Shown: positions 22,549 to 34,590 of the stretch, piece after piece
How positions within the stretch are numbered: the stretch's first letter is position 1
Layout: each line of letters begins with the position of its first letter
Assembly: GCF_033473495.1 (NCBI RefSeq)
Contig: NC_088935.1
Span: 992,001 to 1,056,000, forward strand
Origin: Cercospora beticola
Taxonomy: Eukaryota; Ascomycota; Dothideomycetes; Mycosphaerellales; Mycosphaerellaceae
Direction: 5' to 3'
DNA: 64,000 bases
Notes under the pieces: generated by a model
The model's input: only the letters and a program-made list of their open reading frames with translations
Databases searched by the model: none
What the model was told of the DNA's origin: nothing
Translations under genes and position numbers: made by a program

Positions 22549-23928
22549 ATGTCTGGCGCCCCTACAGTCACCCTGCCTAGCAGGCCAAGCAGGACCGTTC
22601 GCCGTGTGAGCTCTTCTGATGTTACGCTCAATGCACTTAACCTCCGGTCACCCACCGTGGTGGTGCCGCCCAAGCATTTGATGGCCCCTTCGAACGCTCA
22701 GGAGACAGCTTTAGCATTCGAACTGGCGAGGCACGAAATTGAGGATGCCGCTTCGCCACTTTCAGGGCCTTCTACGCCACCAGAGACCACCGTCACTGAC
22801 AAATTTGCCTTTGCATTCGATATCGATGGAGTGCTTATCCGTGGCGGTCGACCTATCCCGGAGGCCATCGAAGCGATGCAAGTCCTGAACGGGAAAAACG
22901 AATATGGTATCAAGATTCCATATATCTTCGTAACCAACGGCGGAGGCAAGACTGAGCAAGAACGCTGTATTCAACTAAGCCAGCAGCTCGAACTTGAGGT
23001 TTCACCAGGCCAATTCATCTGCGGCCACACGCCAATGCGGGAGATGGCCGAGAAGTACAACACTGTCCTTGTTGTTGGCGGTGAGGGCGAGAAGTGCAGG
23101 CAGGTCGCCGAGGGCTACGGATTCAAGGACGTAGTGACACCCGGGGACATCATCAAAGACAACCCAGATACGACACCATTCCGCAAGTTGACTGAGGAAG
23201 AGTACAACAACTCAAGAGCCCGCAACTTTGCCGAAGTCAAGATCGAAGCCATCTTCGTGTTTGCCGACTCTCGCGATTGGGCTGGTGACCAGCAAATTAT
23301 TCTGGACCTTCTCATGTCCAAGGGTGGCTACCTTGGCACTCGATCCGAGACTTTCGATGAGGGCCCGCCAGTCTTTTTCTCCCACAACGATGTGATTTGG
23401 TCAGCAAGCCACGACTTGACTCGTCTTGGAATGGGTGCACTTCGACTTTCTCTCGAGGCTATGTTCAAGGCTGTAACTGGCAAGGAGCTCAAGACCACTG
23501 CTTTCGGCAAACCACAAGGAGGCACCTTCGAATTCGCCACACGCCTTCTTCAACAATGGCGGAGAGACACCCATGGTATCGATGCCGCACCGGAAACTGT
23601 CTACTTCGTGGGCGACACTCCTGAATCAGATATCCGAGGCACCAATGAGTACAACAAGAACTCCGCGAATGAGTGGTATTCAATCCTGGTCGAAACCGGT
23701 GTATACCAACCAGGCACAAAACCTCGCTTCGTCCCCAGAGCTACTGTAAACACTGTACTTGACGCCGTGAATCACGGCATCGACCGCGAGAACAAGCGAC
23801 AACAGAAGGTGCTGATGAAGGATGCACTGAACATCAGCGAGCTCAAACTCAACGGCTCTGCAGTACAGGATCCAACTCCTGCTGCTGTAAACAAGGAGAA
23901 CCCTTTTGAGGCTGCTGTTGCCGCATAG
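22549..23928 (+). CDS. HAD-superfamily hydrolase, HDHD5/CECR5 (YKR070W) type
   Basis: 459-residue member of the haloacid-dehalogenase superfamily, subfamily IIA, of the HDHD5/CECR5 group, thought to be mitochondrial in yeast (YKR070W) with unknown substrate. All HAD motifs are present: motif I FAFDIDGVLIRGG (about residue 84-96), motif II VTNGGG, motif III Lys in FGKPQGGTFEFA, motif IV GDTPESDIRGTNEY. The NagD/C2-type cap lies between motifs II and III. The first 75 residues are Ser/Arg/Thr-rich with few acids up to about residue 30, compatible with an organellar presequence. No introns. The start is the first ATG of the frame in a good context. Confidence 0.92.
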   Translation: MSGAPTVTLPSRPSRTVRRVSSSDVTLNALNLRSPTVVVPPKHLMAPSNAQETALAFELARHEIEDAASPLSGPSTPPETTVTDKFAFAFDIDGVLIRGGRPIPEAIEAMQVLNGKNEYGIKIPYIFVTNGGGKTEQERCIQLSQQLELEVSPGQFICGHTPMREMAEKYNTVLVVGGEGEKCRQVAEGYGFKDVVTPGDIIKDNPDTTPFRKLTEEEYNNSRARNFAEVKIEAIFVFADSRDWAGDQQIILDLLMSKGGYLGTRSETFDEGPPVFFSHNDVIWSASHDLTRLGMGALRLSLEAMFKAVTGKELKTTAFGKPQGGTFEFATRLLQQWRRDTHGIDAAPETVYFVGDTPESDIRGTNEYNKNSANEWYSILVETGVYQPGTKPRFVPRATVNTVLDAVNHGIDRENKRQQKVLMKDALNISELKLNGSAVQDPTPAAVNKENPFEAAVAA

Positions 23929-25946
23929 GTGCAGAACAACCACCTTCTTTCTATTCTTCTCACTGGCATAGGGTTTGGGGCGCTGGGCATTGCAATGGCG
24001 TTTGGGATGAGTTCATGAAGAAACTATGATACCACTAGCATGCTTGATTGCGTGAGGACGAGAAAACTAGATTTAGATTACCATTCTGCTGGCTGGCTGG
24101 CGGATATATCTTAGAGAGATATAGAACAGACGACCTAGAAATGAAAATGATAGAAGCCATCTTCGCTGAATGCACTTCGCCACCTATTGTCAAAATCCCG
24201 TCTTCAAGTACGAAAGAACATGGTGGTGTCTGAGATGTGCTCGTGCCGAACTTCCTGCGCTCAATGGCCGCTCGGGTATCTGCAACTCCTCACAACGTTG
24301 GGGATGTCATCTCGGACGCTTCCCTAACCTCCACTGAGCGACTTCGTGGCTCCTTGGTTCCTTAGCAGGCTGCCGTCCTTCCGATCTCCACATGCGCTCT
24401 CTGCCGTCACCCAATACATCTCCACAACCCACAACAACAGAAGAACACATGTCTTCATCGTTGCATGGAAACATCTCCGGCTTAAGCACCCTCCCCTGCA
24501 GCGGACCCACAAGACCCTACCCACGGGTTTCAAGGGTCCCACCGCTCTCCCACGCCGCCGTCGCTCCAACCGGAGAACCTGGTCCATTGGTAACGAGGCA
24601 TTTTCACATGCTCGACACGCCAAAACACGAGCTCTTCGGAAGAGGCGGGGAATCTCGGAGCAGCTTCCTCGCAACAAGGTGTCATCCTACATAGAAGGCC
24701 AGTCGACAGCAAAGAGAGCAATATTGATCGAGTAATGGACAATGGCAGCAGTACCCACCAGAGCTCTCCCATCACCCTGTTGCATTGCATGTCTCCAATA
24801 ATGGAGGCGCAGGCCATGCAGCGGAACTACGCTACAAGAAGTATACGCCCATCGATCGACGTTCTGGTTGCCAATTGACCCGCCCACAACGAAAAATATC
24901 CGAGGAAGTAGCTCCTGCTGCTGCACGTGAGAAAAACATACTCTGATACATGCACGCAAGTACATACGCATGTCTTCCAGTCTCAGCCCAGCCACGGTCG
25001 GCATCTTCGATGAGGTGAAGATGAACACATCTCACATCGGACCCAGCAACTCGTCATAGACCGGCATTACAACGGTGTAGCAACGGCCAAAAAAGAAAAC
25101 GCGCAATAGGCTTGCGCAACAAGACCGTCAGCATCCAGGAACATCGCTCAGCAAACAAGAAGACACAACCGAAGGAGGTCAAGAAAAGCTTTTTTACAGG
25201 CAAGTCCGGAAACAGCATGTGATGCGACCACGTTAGTAGTAATGGTCAGCCAAGCAAGTGCATACAGTAGCAGCACGGTCAAAGGCGCACGGCAGCATCA
25301 GGTACGTACTTCGTCACAGTAGTAGTCAGCATCCCACAAGCGCGCGTGGCGACAGCAAGAAGTAAAACCACCAGCTCGTCAACGCGCAGTGCATTGCCGA
25401 GACAAATCGTTTCGAAGTACGTACCTCCATCCTTCTCGTGCCGCACATGCACGAAGCAAGTCAGCCACACCTTATTGCAGCTACCATCGTAGGCGGTAAC
25501 TGCTTCGAGCGGATCATGACAGCTGAATGAACGCTCTCTGACCGCTTCTTTGTCGAATGCCCCGGCTATATTGACTCAGTATCGACGTAACGTGCAGTAG
25601 GCGTGAGTCGGAGGGTGACAAAAGACGAAAAGCAAGCATGAGGAATATGAGATGAGAATCTCGATCATGAGGATTACACACAGGCTCAGTATCCGCTCTG
25701 TGACCTGTTCTACAATATGGCTATCACTTTTGACCTAGCACGCTCAATGCTTGACGCCATATGCGGCGCCGGAGCTCCACGCAGTGAGTGCTCTTTTCGC
25801 ACTTCTCACACTCATTCCAAGCTGGAATATTATCATGGGCTAGGTAGCGAAGCCAGCGCCAATATCTCAAAAATGTACAATCGCTTCCTGCGCGTTGCCT
25901 CGCAGCTTTGGTAGTCTCAAAGATGCACGAATGGAGGATGAGCCTG
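23929..25946. other. 2-kb convergent intergenic region; no gene recognised
   Basis: Lies between the 3' ends of the HAD hydrolase and the Pom1-like kinase. Frames of up to about 129 codons on both strands have no domain signature. For two convergent terminators it is unusually long, so an unrecognised small gene or a noncoding transcript is possible. It contains a 14-bp inverted repeat, annotated separately. Confidence 0.45.
25300..25426. repeat. Perfect 14-bp inverted repeat flanking 99 bp
   Basis: AGGTACGTACTTCG (25300-25313) and its exact reverse complement CGAAGTACGTACCT (25413-25426) enclose 99 bp without an open frame of note. Each arm itself contains the palindrome GTACGTAC. The arms would be the ends of a 127-bp element if it were a miniature inverted-repeat transposon, but I see no exact flanking duplication (CATC on the left, CCATCC on the right). 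It could also be a transcribed stem. Confidence 0.4.
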
Positions 25947-28900
25947 CTAAGTCCTCCATCTCGTCGCAGCATTACTATTGGCCTCCCGAGCGGCCAAAGC
26001 TGCTAGGTTCGCACCTGTTCCACTCCCCATGCGTTGTTGCGTTGCAGCTGCCGGGGTTGCGCTATTGATTGGAGCGCCGTTGCTCGATCGCTTCGTGCCT
26101 ATGCCAGGTCCATTGACGGTGCTTGTCCTTCGAATATGATCCGATGTCTGAACCCGCTTCGACGGGGACCCCAGAGTGGGCTGTGTCAACGAGACACCAC
26201 TTCGGACAGCGGTCTGAGGCGTCTCCGGCAGTGGTCGCGATCTGTCCCTGGCTGGTGTGGCCGCTACTTGCTGTTGCGCGAATGCGTTAGCCGCGCTTCC
26301 ATTCACTCCAGCAGTCGTATGCGTTCGTTTGACAGGGCTTGCAACACCGCTTCCGTTCGTCGTCGAGCCGGCAGGAACGGCAGCAGTAGATCGAACCCTC
26401 GCCGCGCGGCGTGCCTCCTCTGGGATTCCAGGTCGCTGATTCATCGCTTGGTTTGTGATGAAAGGATGGTTGATCGCCTCCTGTGGTTTCAGTCTTCGGT
26501 CCGGATCCCAACGTAGACAACGCGTAATAAAGTCCAAGAAAGCTTCGTCGTCCGACTTCAGCGCCTGAGACAGAGTCTTCGAGCTTGGCCGCCTTCGTCT
26601 GCCCTTGCTGCTAACAGTGACACGAGGCTTGCCCACCGAGTCGAAGAACAATTTCTTTCTCGTACATTTGTCGACGAGATGCCGATCAGGTGGTCCGAAG
26701 ATCTCCATGATGCACGCCAGCTGCTCTTGCTCATTCTCGCCAGGAAACAGCGGATATCCAGTCCATAATTCGGCCAGGATACAGCCAAGGGACCACATGT
26801 CGATGCCAAGTCCATAACTGCTGCCCAGAATGACTTCAGGGCTGCGGTAGAAACGTGACTGAATGTAGGTGTATACCTTTTCTTCTTCCTTACAGCTGCT
26901 GCCAAAATCGATGACACGACAATCGGCCTTTCTCGCTTCGCAGAGGAGGATGTTCTCTGGCTTGAGATCACAGTGGATGATGCGTTTGTTTTGCAGCAGT
27001 ACCAGGCATGCGAGCAGCTGTCGCGCGAAACGGCGGATGAGCGGCAGAGAGAACCCCACAAAGTTATGTGCTCGAATGAGCTCATAAAGGTTGATGCTCA
27101 GACATGGCGTGACGATGCAAAGATGCGATCGGAAGTAGAATGATGATGTGATCGAGAGGGTAGCATGTGCGCCATCGGGATCCTAACAATGTCAGCAATA
27201 TGTCTGGAACAGTGTGAATGACTTCGCTTACCCATTCCCTCAGCCGGCCGAGGATGCTAACCTCGACAAGGGCCTGCTGATGGAATCGCTTCTTATTTCG
27301 AATGATTTTGATGGCAACAATGCCTCCTTCCTTGTGGTCGACGCAGCGCACAACTTGGCCGAAGCTGCCCTTACCGAGCACATCCACCACTTCGTATCGA
27401 TATGCCAAATGATCGCCAGTCACAATATTGTAGTCGCCACGCTCATCATCGTAGCCATAATTGCCAAACTTGTCTTTGTCGCTGGAGGAAAGCGACGGTG
27501 AAGGTGTGAGGCTCCCGACAATCTTGCGTGCGGACTTTGTGCCTGTGAAATAGACTCCTTCCTTTTCGTAATCCATGATCTCGCCACGCTCAAAAATGTT
27601 GAGCGTGCAGTTCCGATCGTGCAATACACGCTCCGGTGACATGGGCGAGCGCGCTACCGCTCTCTTCTGCAGCTCTTCGGTCTCACGAGCCGCAGTGTCA
27701 ACATCACGTCTCTTCTGTGAGAGTCGACGCATCTCCTCATCAGCCGCAAGATCATCCTTGTCCTTGACGATGGCCGACAATGTGGGCACAGACGCCGTCC
27801 TCCGGCCGGTGTTCGATGTTGCTGTCTTTGAGATATTTGAGAACTTGGCAGCGTTGATGCTCCAGCTCGTAGATCGAATGGATCCCGTGACCGGTTGCGG
27901 CTGCTCATTGTGCTGGCTCTTGGTCTTCGGCATCGATGGAATGTCACTCAAGTCTGAGCTTCCAGCCATATTCGAACCGACACTGAGAGACGTGGCTGCT
28001 GACTTTCGGCGAATGGAGTCCAGGCTTGGTCGAGAATGGTTCACCGGCACAGCAGGTAGATCGCCGGTCCAAGTAGCACTCGCGGGTAATTTTGGTGGCG
28101 GCATCTCGCTCTGGCGTTTCTGAAGCTTGCCCAAGACCTTCTCTTTCTCATGAGAGCCTCCATCTTGTGGGCTTGATTTGAGGTCCAATTGATTGCTACC
28201 CTTGCTGTTGTTCCTTCGCCAACCAAGAGACAGTTTTCGTCGCAAGCCGCCACCAGAACCCTCTTTCTTCGTTTCTGTCACTGGAGTCTCCACAGTCGGA
28301 CTCTCATACGAGGATGGGGTCTCTGCAGTCTTATACGATGCATCAGTTCCACTTCGGCTCGGCCTAGGACCCAAAGGTTTCTGCTGCATAGTATCTTGCA
28401 CTTGGTAATTCTGGAACTTTCCCAAGCTGAAATCGCCCGCGTTGAAGTCGCCGCTGGGCCTCGTACGGTGTGCCCTAATGAACTCGCTTGATCCCTTGGG
28501 CAAGGACCCAGAAGAGAAAGGCGTAATGGCAGTCCGCTGCTTGGAAGTAGGGATAGGAACGCCGTGGCCATTGCCGATGACATCGGCGTCAGTGTCGTCG
28601 AAAAATGCCGTATTGTCTTCGAACTGAGTCATGTCGCGAAGTGTGAAGTGAGAGGTCGAGCTGCGGATGGCCTTTTGTTTGGCGAACTCCTCGTCCTGGC
28701 GACGATAGAATGTCGCTTTGCTGGCTGTCATTGGAGTGGAAGGCGTTTTAGTGACACGCTTGGGTTCAGGCGTTTGGTTGACAGTCAAACTGCTTTGAGC
28801 ACCCAACTCTTGGCTTTTTCTGGCAGAAGCAGCTGTCTTCTGCTTAGTTGGGTCATTGAGCGGCGTGAGATTCAAAGGTGGTAAGCGCAAGGGCTGCAAA

Positions 28901-30992
28901 TTGCCATTCTTCCGTCCCCCGTTGTCGGCCAGAGGCAGCTGTTGTCGCGAAGATCTTGTGGCAACTGAGGTGTTAGCGGCTTTCTCGATATCATCGAAGG
29001 TGTTCATCCGCTGGTGCACCCGGGACAATTCGCTCGACTGCTTCCGACGAGAGTCTGTGTCCTGTGTCTGACTTTTAGTTGTCTGATGGCCTTCTGCCTC
29101 AGCCAAAGTGCTCTCGTTCTTGTTGAGCGAGCTTGACTGTGATGTTCTGGCATAATTCGTGAAAAATTGCTGGTCAGTCTCTTTCGGACTTTCGAATGCC
29201 TTGGGAATCGCGGGGACAGGTGGCACAGTATCTTCTTCGTCTCCATACTGCGCAGTGCTAGAATGCACAACACGTGGCTTGGGAGTCGGCAGGCGGGATG
29301 TAGATCCGGATGAGTTATTGAGAGAAGCGTAGCTGGACTTTGCGCTCAAACTGACCCCTCCTCCGTGTCCATATTTGTTGTCGGGCGAAGCTCTCGCCGA
29401 AGTTGGCGTGGCCACATTTGTTTTCCGCGGGATGAGACTGGGACTCTGCTGGACGAGGCGAGGCAGCTCGGGCTTTGATAGTCGATGTTCGTCAAAGGGA
29501 GGTGGTGGAGGGAGATCCTTGGAGGTATGGTTTGGCAAAGGCGGTGCTTGCATCATCGACAGTCTTTTGAGGCGCCTTGCATCTGTTGGGCTGATGGTCC
29601 TTGCCCCAAGGCCGGAAGCTCTACCAGACGCTGTCGACTGACGCTTGCCCGAGGAAGAGGGCGTGTGTGATCGGTTCGCCTGGCCTTTGGATACTGGGCG
29701 GACGGGAGTGTTGTCGGGAAATGGATCATGCTCCCGGTATTGCCGCGGTGGTGGCTGCAGGCTCTTGACCTTGTTGGCACGAGCCTGAGTGGTAGCAGTC
29801 AAGACGCGAGGCAGCTCTGCACCACCAGAAGCGGGAGTTTGCATCGATGTGCGCCGTGAATTCTTGCTGAGGCTACTGGTCCTGGTCAAATTTGATCGCA
29901 GGTTGGAGTCGGTCACAGAAGTTGGCAGCGGTTGACTGGCTTTCCTCCCTTCCATCATCGAAGCGATGACCCCTGGTCCGAGCGACTTCCGTGGCGGTCT
30001 TGTCGAGGATGCTGTGGGTGGTAAGGGTCCAGAGGGAGGAGGTCCCTGAGGTGCGGTGCTCTGACGCCTGGTGCGCAAAGACAGCCCACCCGGGTCTCTA
30101 GTTGTAGACTGTCCAGCGGATTGCTTGCCACCAACCACTGCACTTAATCTTCGACGCAAACTCCCTTCTCTTCTTAAGCCAATTTCCTCTCGTGGTTGCA
30201 TCCTCGGCGTGCCACTCTCCATGGTACTTTCGGTAGCCGACATGGCAGAATCTCTCGCAAGATTGCTTCTGCTTGGTTCTCGAGGTAGCGTTCTGGTAGC
30301 TCCTACAGCGGGAAAGTCGCTCAAGAGCGGCTCATTTCCGTCATAGTTAGCAATAGACGTCTGCAAATCATCGAAATTGAGCGTGGGCATGAAGTCGTGA
30401 CCGATGAGGGTGCTTTGGTTGGAGCGGTTCGAGGAAGGTCGATCGGAACTGAAGCGAGGCGCATCGCCGTTCTTGCTGCTGAAGTAGGGCTCGGAGGTCG
30501 CTTGCGGGAGGAAGGTACGTGATCCGTTGCTGGACCCGGTCATGGAAGTGACGCTGGAGTTGCTGCCACTGAACACCCTAATACCATCATCAGCTGAGAA
30601 CTACGAGCATGCCGCACGTCTGACGGAAGAGACACGCACCTCTTGCCTGGGCTTCCCGGATACTCTCTTGGCCCGCTGGGCACACGAGCATTATCCCGCA
30701 ACGTGCTCCTCCGGCGATGCGTGAAGTTCGATTTCTGCTCTGCCTGCGCTCTCGACGCAGATGCCGGGATGCTGGGCTTGCGAAAGGTCTCGTTGCTAGA
30801 CTCGTCGCCCGTGGTCCTTTGGAATTTGCGGCGGACTAGCGACTCGGCTGGTTCATCGTCAGTGGCGGCGTCAGAGGTGTGGTGCTGTTCTCCCTCACAC
30901 TCAGTGCCCGAGTCGTCGGGCTGGACATTTCGCTGCTGGTCGAGGTACGAGCCCGTCCGCACCCTGGGCTGGTAACGCGTAGCCACATCCAT
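25947..30992 (-). CDS. Pom1-like DYRK-family protein kinase
   Basis: Dual-specificity tyrosine-regulated kinase of the Pom1/DYRK2 group, linked in fungi to cell polarity and the cell-size/cytokinesis decision. Minus-strand exons are 30992-30640, 30577-27232 and 27182-25947. Introns are GTGCGT...TATTAG (62 nt) and GTAAGC...GTTAG (49 nt). The product has 1,644 residues. Residues 1 to about 1130 are disordered, Ser/Pro/Arg-rich. The DYRK-homology box (YGYDDERGDYNIVTGDHLAYRYEV) comes just before the kinase domain (about 1176-1475): glycine loop GKGSFG, VAIKII lysine, LSINLYELI, HCDLKPEN (HCD in place of HRD, usual here), DFGSS, and the YTY autophosphorylation loop before QSRFYRSPEV. The C-terminal 170 residues are low-complexity. 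The first exon is placed from frame and ATG and is less certain than the rest. Confidence 0.92.
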
Positions 30993-31972
30993 GGCGAAGC
31001 TGCAGCGTGCACAGCGGTCGTGAACGGCAATGTGCGTGCGCTACGCGGCGGGAACGTCGGCGGTGGTTCGTAGAAGCCGCGTGCTCGAGGCAGGTGGCTG
31101 TTGTAGGGGCGTTTGTCGTGTCGTCGTGTCGTGTATGGATATGGTGTTATGGCACAACTACTTCCTCCCTCTTGCTTGCTCGACTCTGCTACCGCGGGCC
31201 GTCATTCGAGGGCAGCTGCATCGTGGTGCCCGCACTCAATGCATCGTCCGCCTGGTGTCGCAGGCTCGGCGTCGGCGGCGAGGGACGTTGGCAGACGGTC
31301 GATGGCGGCCGTTGCTGAGCCAGTTCTGCTGGCGGTGGAGGTGGAGGCAAGAAGTAGAGGTCCCCTGGATATGCACGACAGACAGCACCGAGTGCCGATG
31401 GCCCACCGCCGATCAATGCTCTGCTCTGCTCTGCGCCCTCGACGACTCCTGTGCGGGCATGCAGAAGCACGTATTCAGAACGTCGTTGCTGTATGCGGCG
31501 ATAGAGTGGTGCAGCGACGCCCGCTCGCTTAGGGCGCTCAGAGTTGCTGCTCACGCGGCTGGGCTGGTCCCCTTGCTAGCAGCCACCTTCTTCGCGTGAA
31601 CCAAACAACCCGTCTCATCGCTCTCCTTTACGCGACAGGAGCCTGATGCGCCGCTGCCCAGCGCGACGGCGACGACGTACGACTCGCGCGCGAGGGGCCA
31701 CACGGCCAGCTGCAGCTGTCTGGCGCGCCCTCCTGCACGCCCGCTGCTGCCATCACCGCGCGCCCTGCGCCGTTCGCCGTCCTCGCCGGTGAGACAGGCG
31801 GTTGTCCGCCGCGACAGAAGCTCTGCTGTTCCTGAACGCCCCACTTTAATCGTAGGGAATCTTCGCTATCTGTCTGCTGTCGTAGCACCACCACACATGT
31901 CGCGCTGCATCTGGCTCGATCACCTCCCGCAACGCCTGTAGCCACCTCGCTGAGCGGCAGCCGTGCAGCACC
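30993..31972. promoter_or_regulatory. Divergent promoter region between the DYRK kinase and the GTPase
   Basis: About 980 bp of GC-rich DNA between head-to-head genes. Overlapping frames of up to 189 codons occur in several phases because stops are rare in GC-rich sequence. Their Cys/Arg/Trp-rich translations match nothing, and I treat the region as promoters and leaders. Confidence 0.55.
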
Positions 31973-33497
31973 ATGCCTCGCGACCCGCTCATTGGGCTCG
32001 TGGGCAAGCCGTCGAGCGGAAAGTCGACCACGCTCAACTCGTTGACAGACACCACAGCCAAAGTGGGTGCGCCTCGACTTCGATGGTCCATGTCCGAAGC
32101 CCGCATGTTGATCGCACCTGACAGGCAACTTTCCTTTCACTACCATAGACCCAAACCGAGCCGTCGGCTACTTACACATCCAATGCGCCTGCTCGCGGAC
32201 ATCAATCCCCGGCAATAGCCCGTCTTCACCAGATCAGCCTCCGCCGCTGTCTCTGCGATGCAAGCCCAATTACGGCGCATGCCAGCAGGGCACGCGGAGT
32301 GTGCCCATTGAGCTGCTCGACGTGGCCGGCCTTGTCCCTGGAGCCCACGAAGGCAAAGGGCTGGGCAACAAGTTTCTCGATGATCTGCGCCACGCAGATG
32401 CACTGATTCACGTTGTCGATGTGAGTGGGACGACTGATGCCGAAGGCAAAGCAACGAGAGGATACGACCCATCGCAAGACATTGCATGGTTGCGCTCCGA
32501 AATTGTGAATTGTAAGTTCGTGTGACAGCGGAGCTTCTATGTTCAGTGCCTAAGCGCTGCACAGACGTTGTCCTAGAGTCATTGCCAGAGACACATGCTG
32601 ATCTCGAGCACCAGGGGTCTTGGGCAACCTTATGTCCAGGTGGGGCTCAATCAAGCGTCGGCATCTGGCTGTGAAAGCGACTGCTGTCGAGACGTTGCAG
32701 AACCAGTTTTCCGGGTATGGCTCCACCGCAGCGGTGGTTGCGCGTACACTGGATAAAATGAACCTCAAAATCCCTCTTCAAGATTGGGACGATGACACTA
32801 TCAAGCAGGTCGTGGAGGCTTTCATCGACGAGAAATTCCCGACGGTGTTGGCCTTGAATAAGATCGATCACCCAGATGCTGACAAGAACATTTCGAAAAT
32901 CGCAAAAGCGCAACCAGCAGATCGTATCGTCCTTTGCAGCGCCATTTCTGAAGTATTTCTGCGCCGTCTCGTCAAACAAGGCTTCGTCCGCTACATACCT
33001 GGGTCAGAGTTCATCGACACAAGAGAAGATCTGACAGAAGCCGGCGGAGAAGATGGAGGCGGCCTGAAAGAACTTGATGACAAGCTAAAGCAGCGCATCG
33101 AGAATATGAAGGATATGGTATTGTATCGGTTTGGCTCGACAGGGGTGAACCAAGTCTTGTCCCGTGCGGCCGACGTTCTCGGTCTCACGCCCGTGTTTCC
33201 AGTGAAGAACATAGGAACGTTCGGAACAGGCGAAGCTGGTACGGCAGGAGGTGATCGAGCTGCCGTGTTTCGCGACTGCGTACTGGTCAAGAAGAACACA
33301 ACAGTCGGCGACGTCTATCGAAAGATCATGGGTGATGCACCGATGGCCTATGTCGAGACTGTGGGAGGCGTGAGAGTCAGCGAGTCTGACATAGTTGCGC
33401 CGGGCCAAAACGATGTAAGTGTTGTCATTGCTCATTTCTAGAAATGCAGAAACTGACCCTCCTACAGATCCTTTCTTTCAAGGTCGGCCGGGCTTAG
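31973..33497 (+). CDS. YchF/Obg-related GTPase, YGR210C type
   Basis: Translation-associated TRAFAC GTPase of the Obg/YchF group, closest in layout to yeast YGR210C and archaeal relatives; cytosolic, ribosome-linked role inferred from family. Exons 31973-32066, 32125-32511, 32615-33414 and 33468-33497 give 436 residues; intron ends are CTGACAG, CACCAG and CTACAG. Motifs: Walker [13 protein letters not shown], switch region [16 protein letters not shown] (restored only by the first splice), G3 [20 protein letters not shown]4 NKID in [13 protein letters not shown], and a C-terminal TGS-like domain ([16 protein letters not shown] ... [11 protein letters not shown]). Compared with relatives, a Ser/Pro-rich insert of roughly 15 residues lies after the CACS motif in exon 2; it is in frame and not an obvious intron. 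Confidence 0.93.
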
Positions 33498-33759
33498 TAT
33501 AGTCAATGAGCCGCTACAGCTTGAGACATTATCTCGAAGCCGATTACGATCGGCTCCGTATTGGATAAATTTGCTATCAATGGTGAGACCAGAACTACTC
33601 CTGTCTTGCGTCCTCTTGACATAATCTCACCGCGATCGCACAAAAGCTCCAGCCTGCCACCTTTGACCTTGATCCTGTCCAGACCACAGCGTTTTCTCAC
33701 CTGGAAGCAGGCCTTCCCTTCAATTCGATTATACATTTCCTTTACTTTCGAACGCAACC

Positions 33760-34590
33760 ATGACCTTGCCCACAACCACAGCCTCCTGGACCGCGATCGA
33801 CCAACCTCGTAAACGCTCGATATTGGAGCCACCACTCGCTCCAATTGCAGTCTGCTACGCAACGTCCGCGAATGCCCATATTTCGATGTCGCTTGCGCCA
33901 CGCAGCAATGCAGCGATTCTGATACGCCCTCTTATCCTGCCGACTCCGCCTACATCTCCAACAACTTTGACTCCGCCCGTGCCAGCTCATGTGCCCACAA
34001 GACCACTCTGCTGTATTTTGGACCAGCAACACGAAAACCCATCAGGGGCTCTCTCGCGTCAACGAACACTTCCTCACGAACCATTTGTGGGGTCTGGTAC
34101 GCCAGAGTATGTTAGCAATGTCCGCAAACTCGACACTCTGCCAATGTTCCGATTCTCTGATCTGTGTAACGTACACGAGAGCGCCATCGCTCAAAGCTAC
34201 GTGATCGATCGACTGCATACGCCTGGACTTGCACCCTATTCGATCGCGGCCATGCTGAATGAGCCAGAATCTCCAGATCCTCCTACGGCCGATGCTGGTA
34301 TGAGCAAACAGGAATTCAGTGACGGGTCTCAGCGCGATGATGGGGCTGAAATGGGTGTTCGGTCCCTGAGTGTGCTACCTACGCCAACTCACCAGCTAGT
34401 GCCATCGACCAGTCTCGCGCATGTGAAAATGCCAAAGGGAAAACGCACTCACTTAGGAAATGGAAATGATAACTCTGCAGGCGCTGGAGGGCAAGAACGG
34501 AACATAATTGTGGAAGAGATGAGTATCTCTGCTCGCGGGCAACTACTCCATGGCACTGAGGATGGATATGAGTCCGATCGCAAAGTGTGA
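33760..34590 (+). CDS. Hypothetical proline/serine-rich protein
   Basis: Single 276-residue frame starting in a CAACCATGA context, 262 bp after the GTPase. It has Pro-rich runs (LPTPPTSPTTLTPPVPAHVP), a central segment that looks better ordered (SNVRKLDTLPMFRFSDLCNVHESAIAQ), an acidic/Ser-rich part, and a C-terminal basic motif MPKGKRTHLGN. No signal peptide, membrane segment or known domain. It may be a lineage-restricted regulator, but I do not recognise it. Moderate confidence that it is coding, from length, start context and fit between neighbours. Confidence 0.55.
   Translation: MTLPTTTASWTAIDQPRKRSILEPPLAPIAVCYATSANAHISMSLAPRSNAAILIRPLILPTPPTSPTTLTPPVPAHVPTRPLCCILDQQHENPSGALSRQRTLPHEPFVGSGTPEYVSNVRKLDTLPMFRFSDLCNVHESAIAQSYVIDRLHTPGLAPYSIAAMLNEPESPDPPTADAGMSKQEFSDGSQRDDGAEMGVRSLSVLPTPTHQLVPSTSLAHVKMPKGKRTHLGNGNDNSAGAGGQERNIIVEEMSISARGQLLHGTEDGYESDRKV

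Noticed and set aside
31030..31599. Plus-strand frame of 189 codons upstream of the GTPase
   Set aside because: Region is GC-rich with long frames in several phases at once, composition is unlike protein, and it lies in a divergent promoter.
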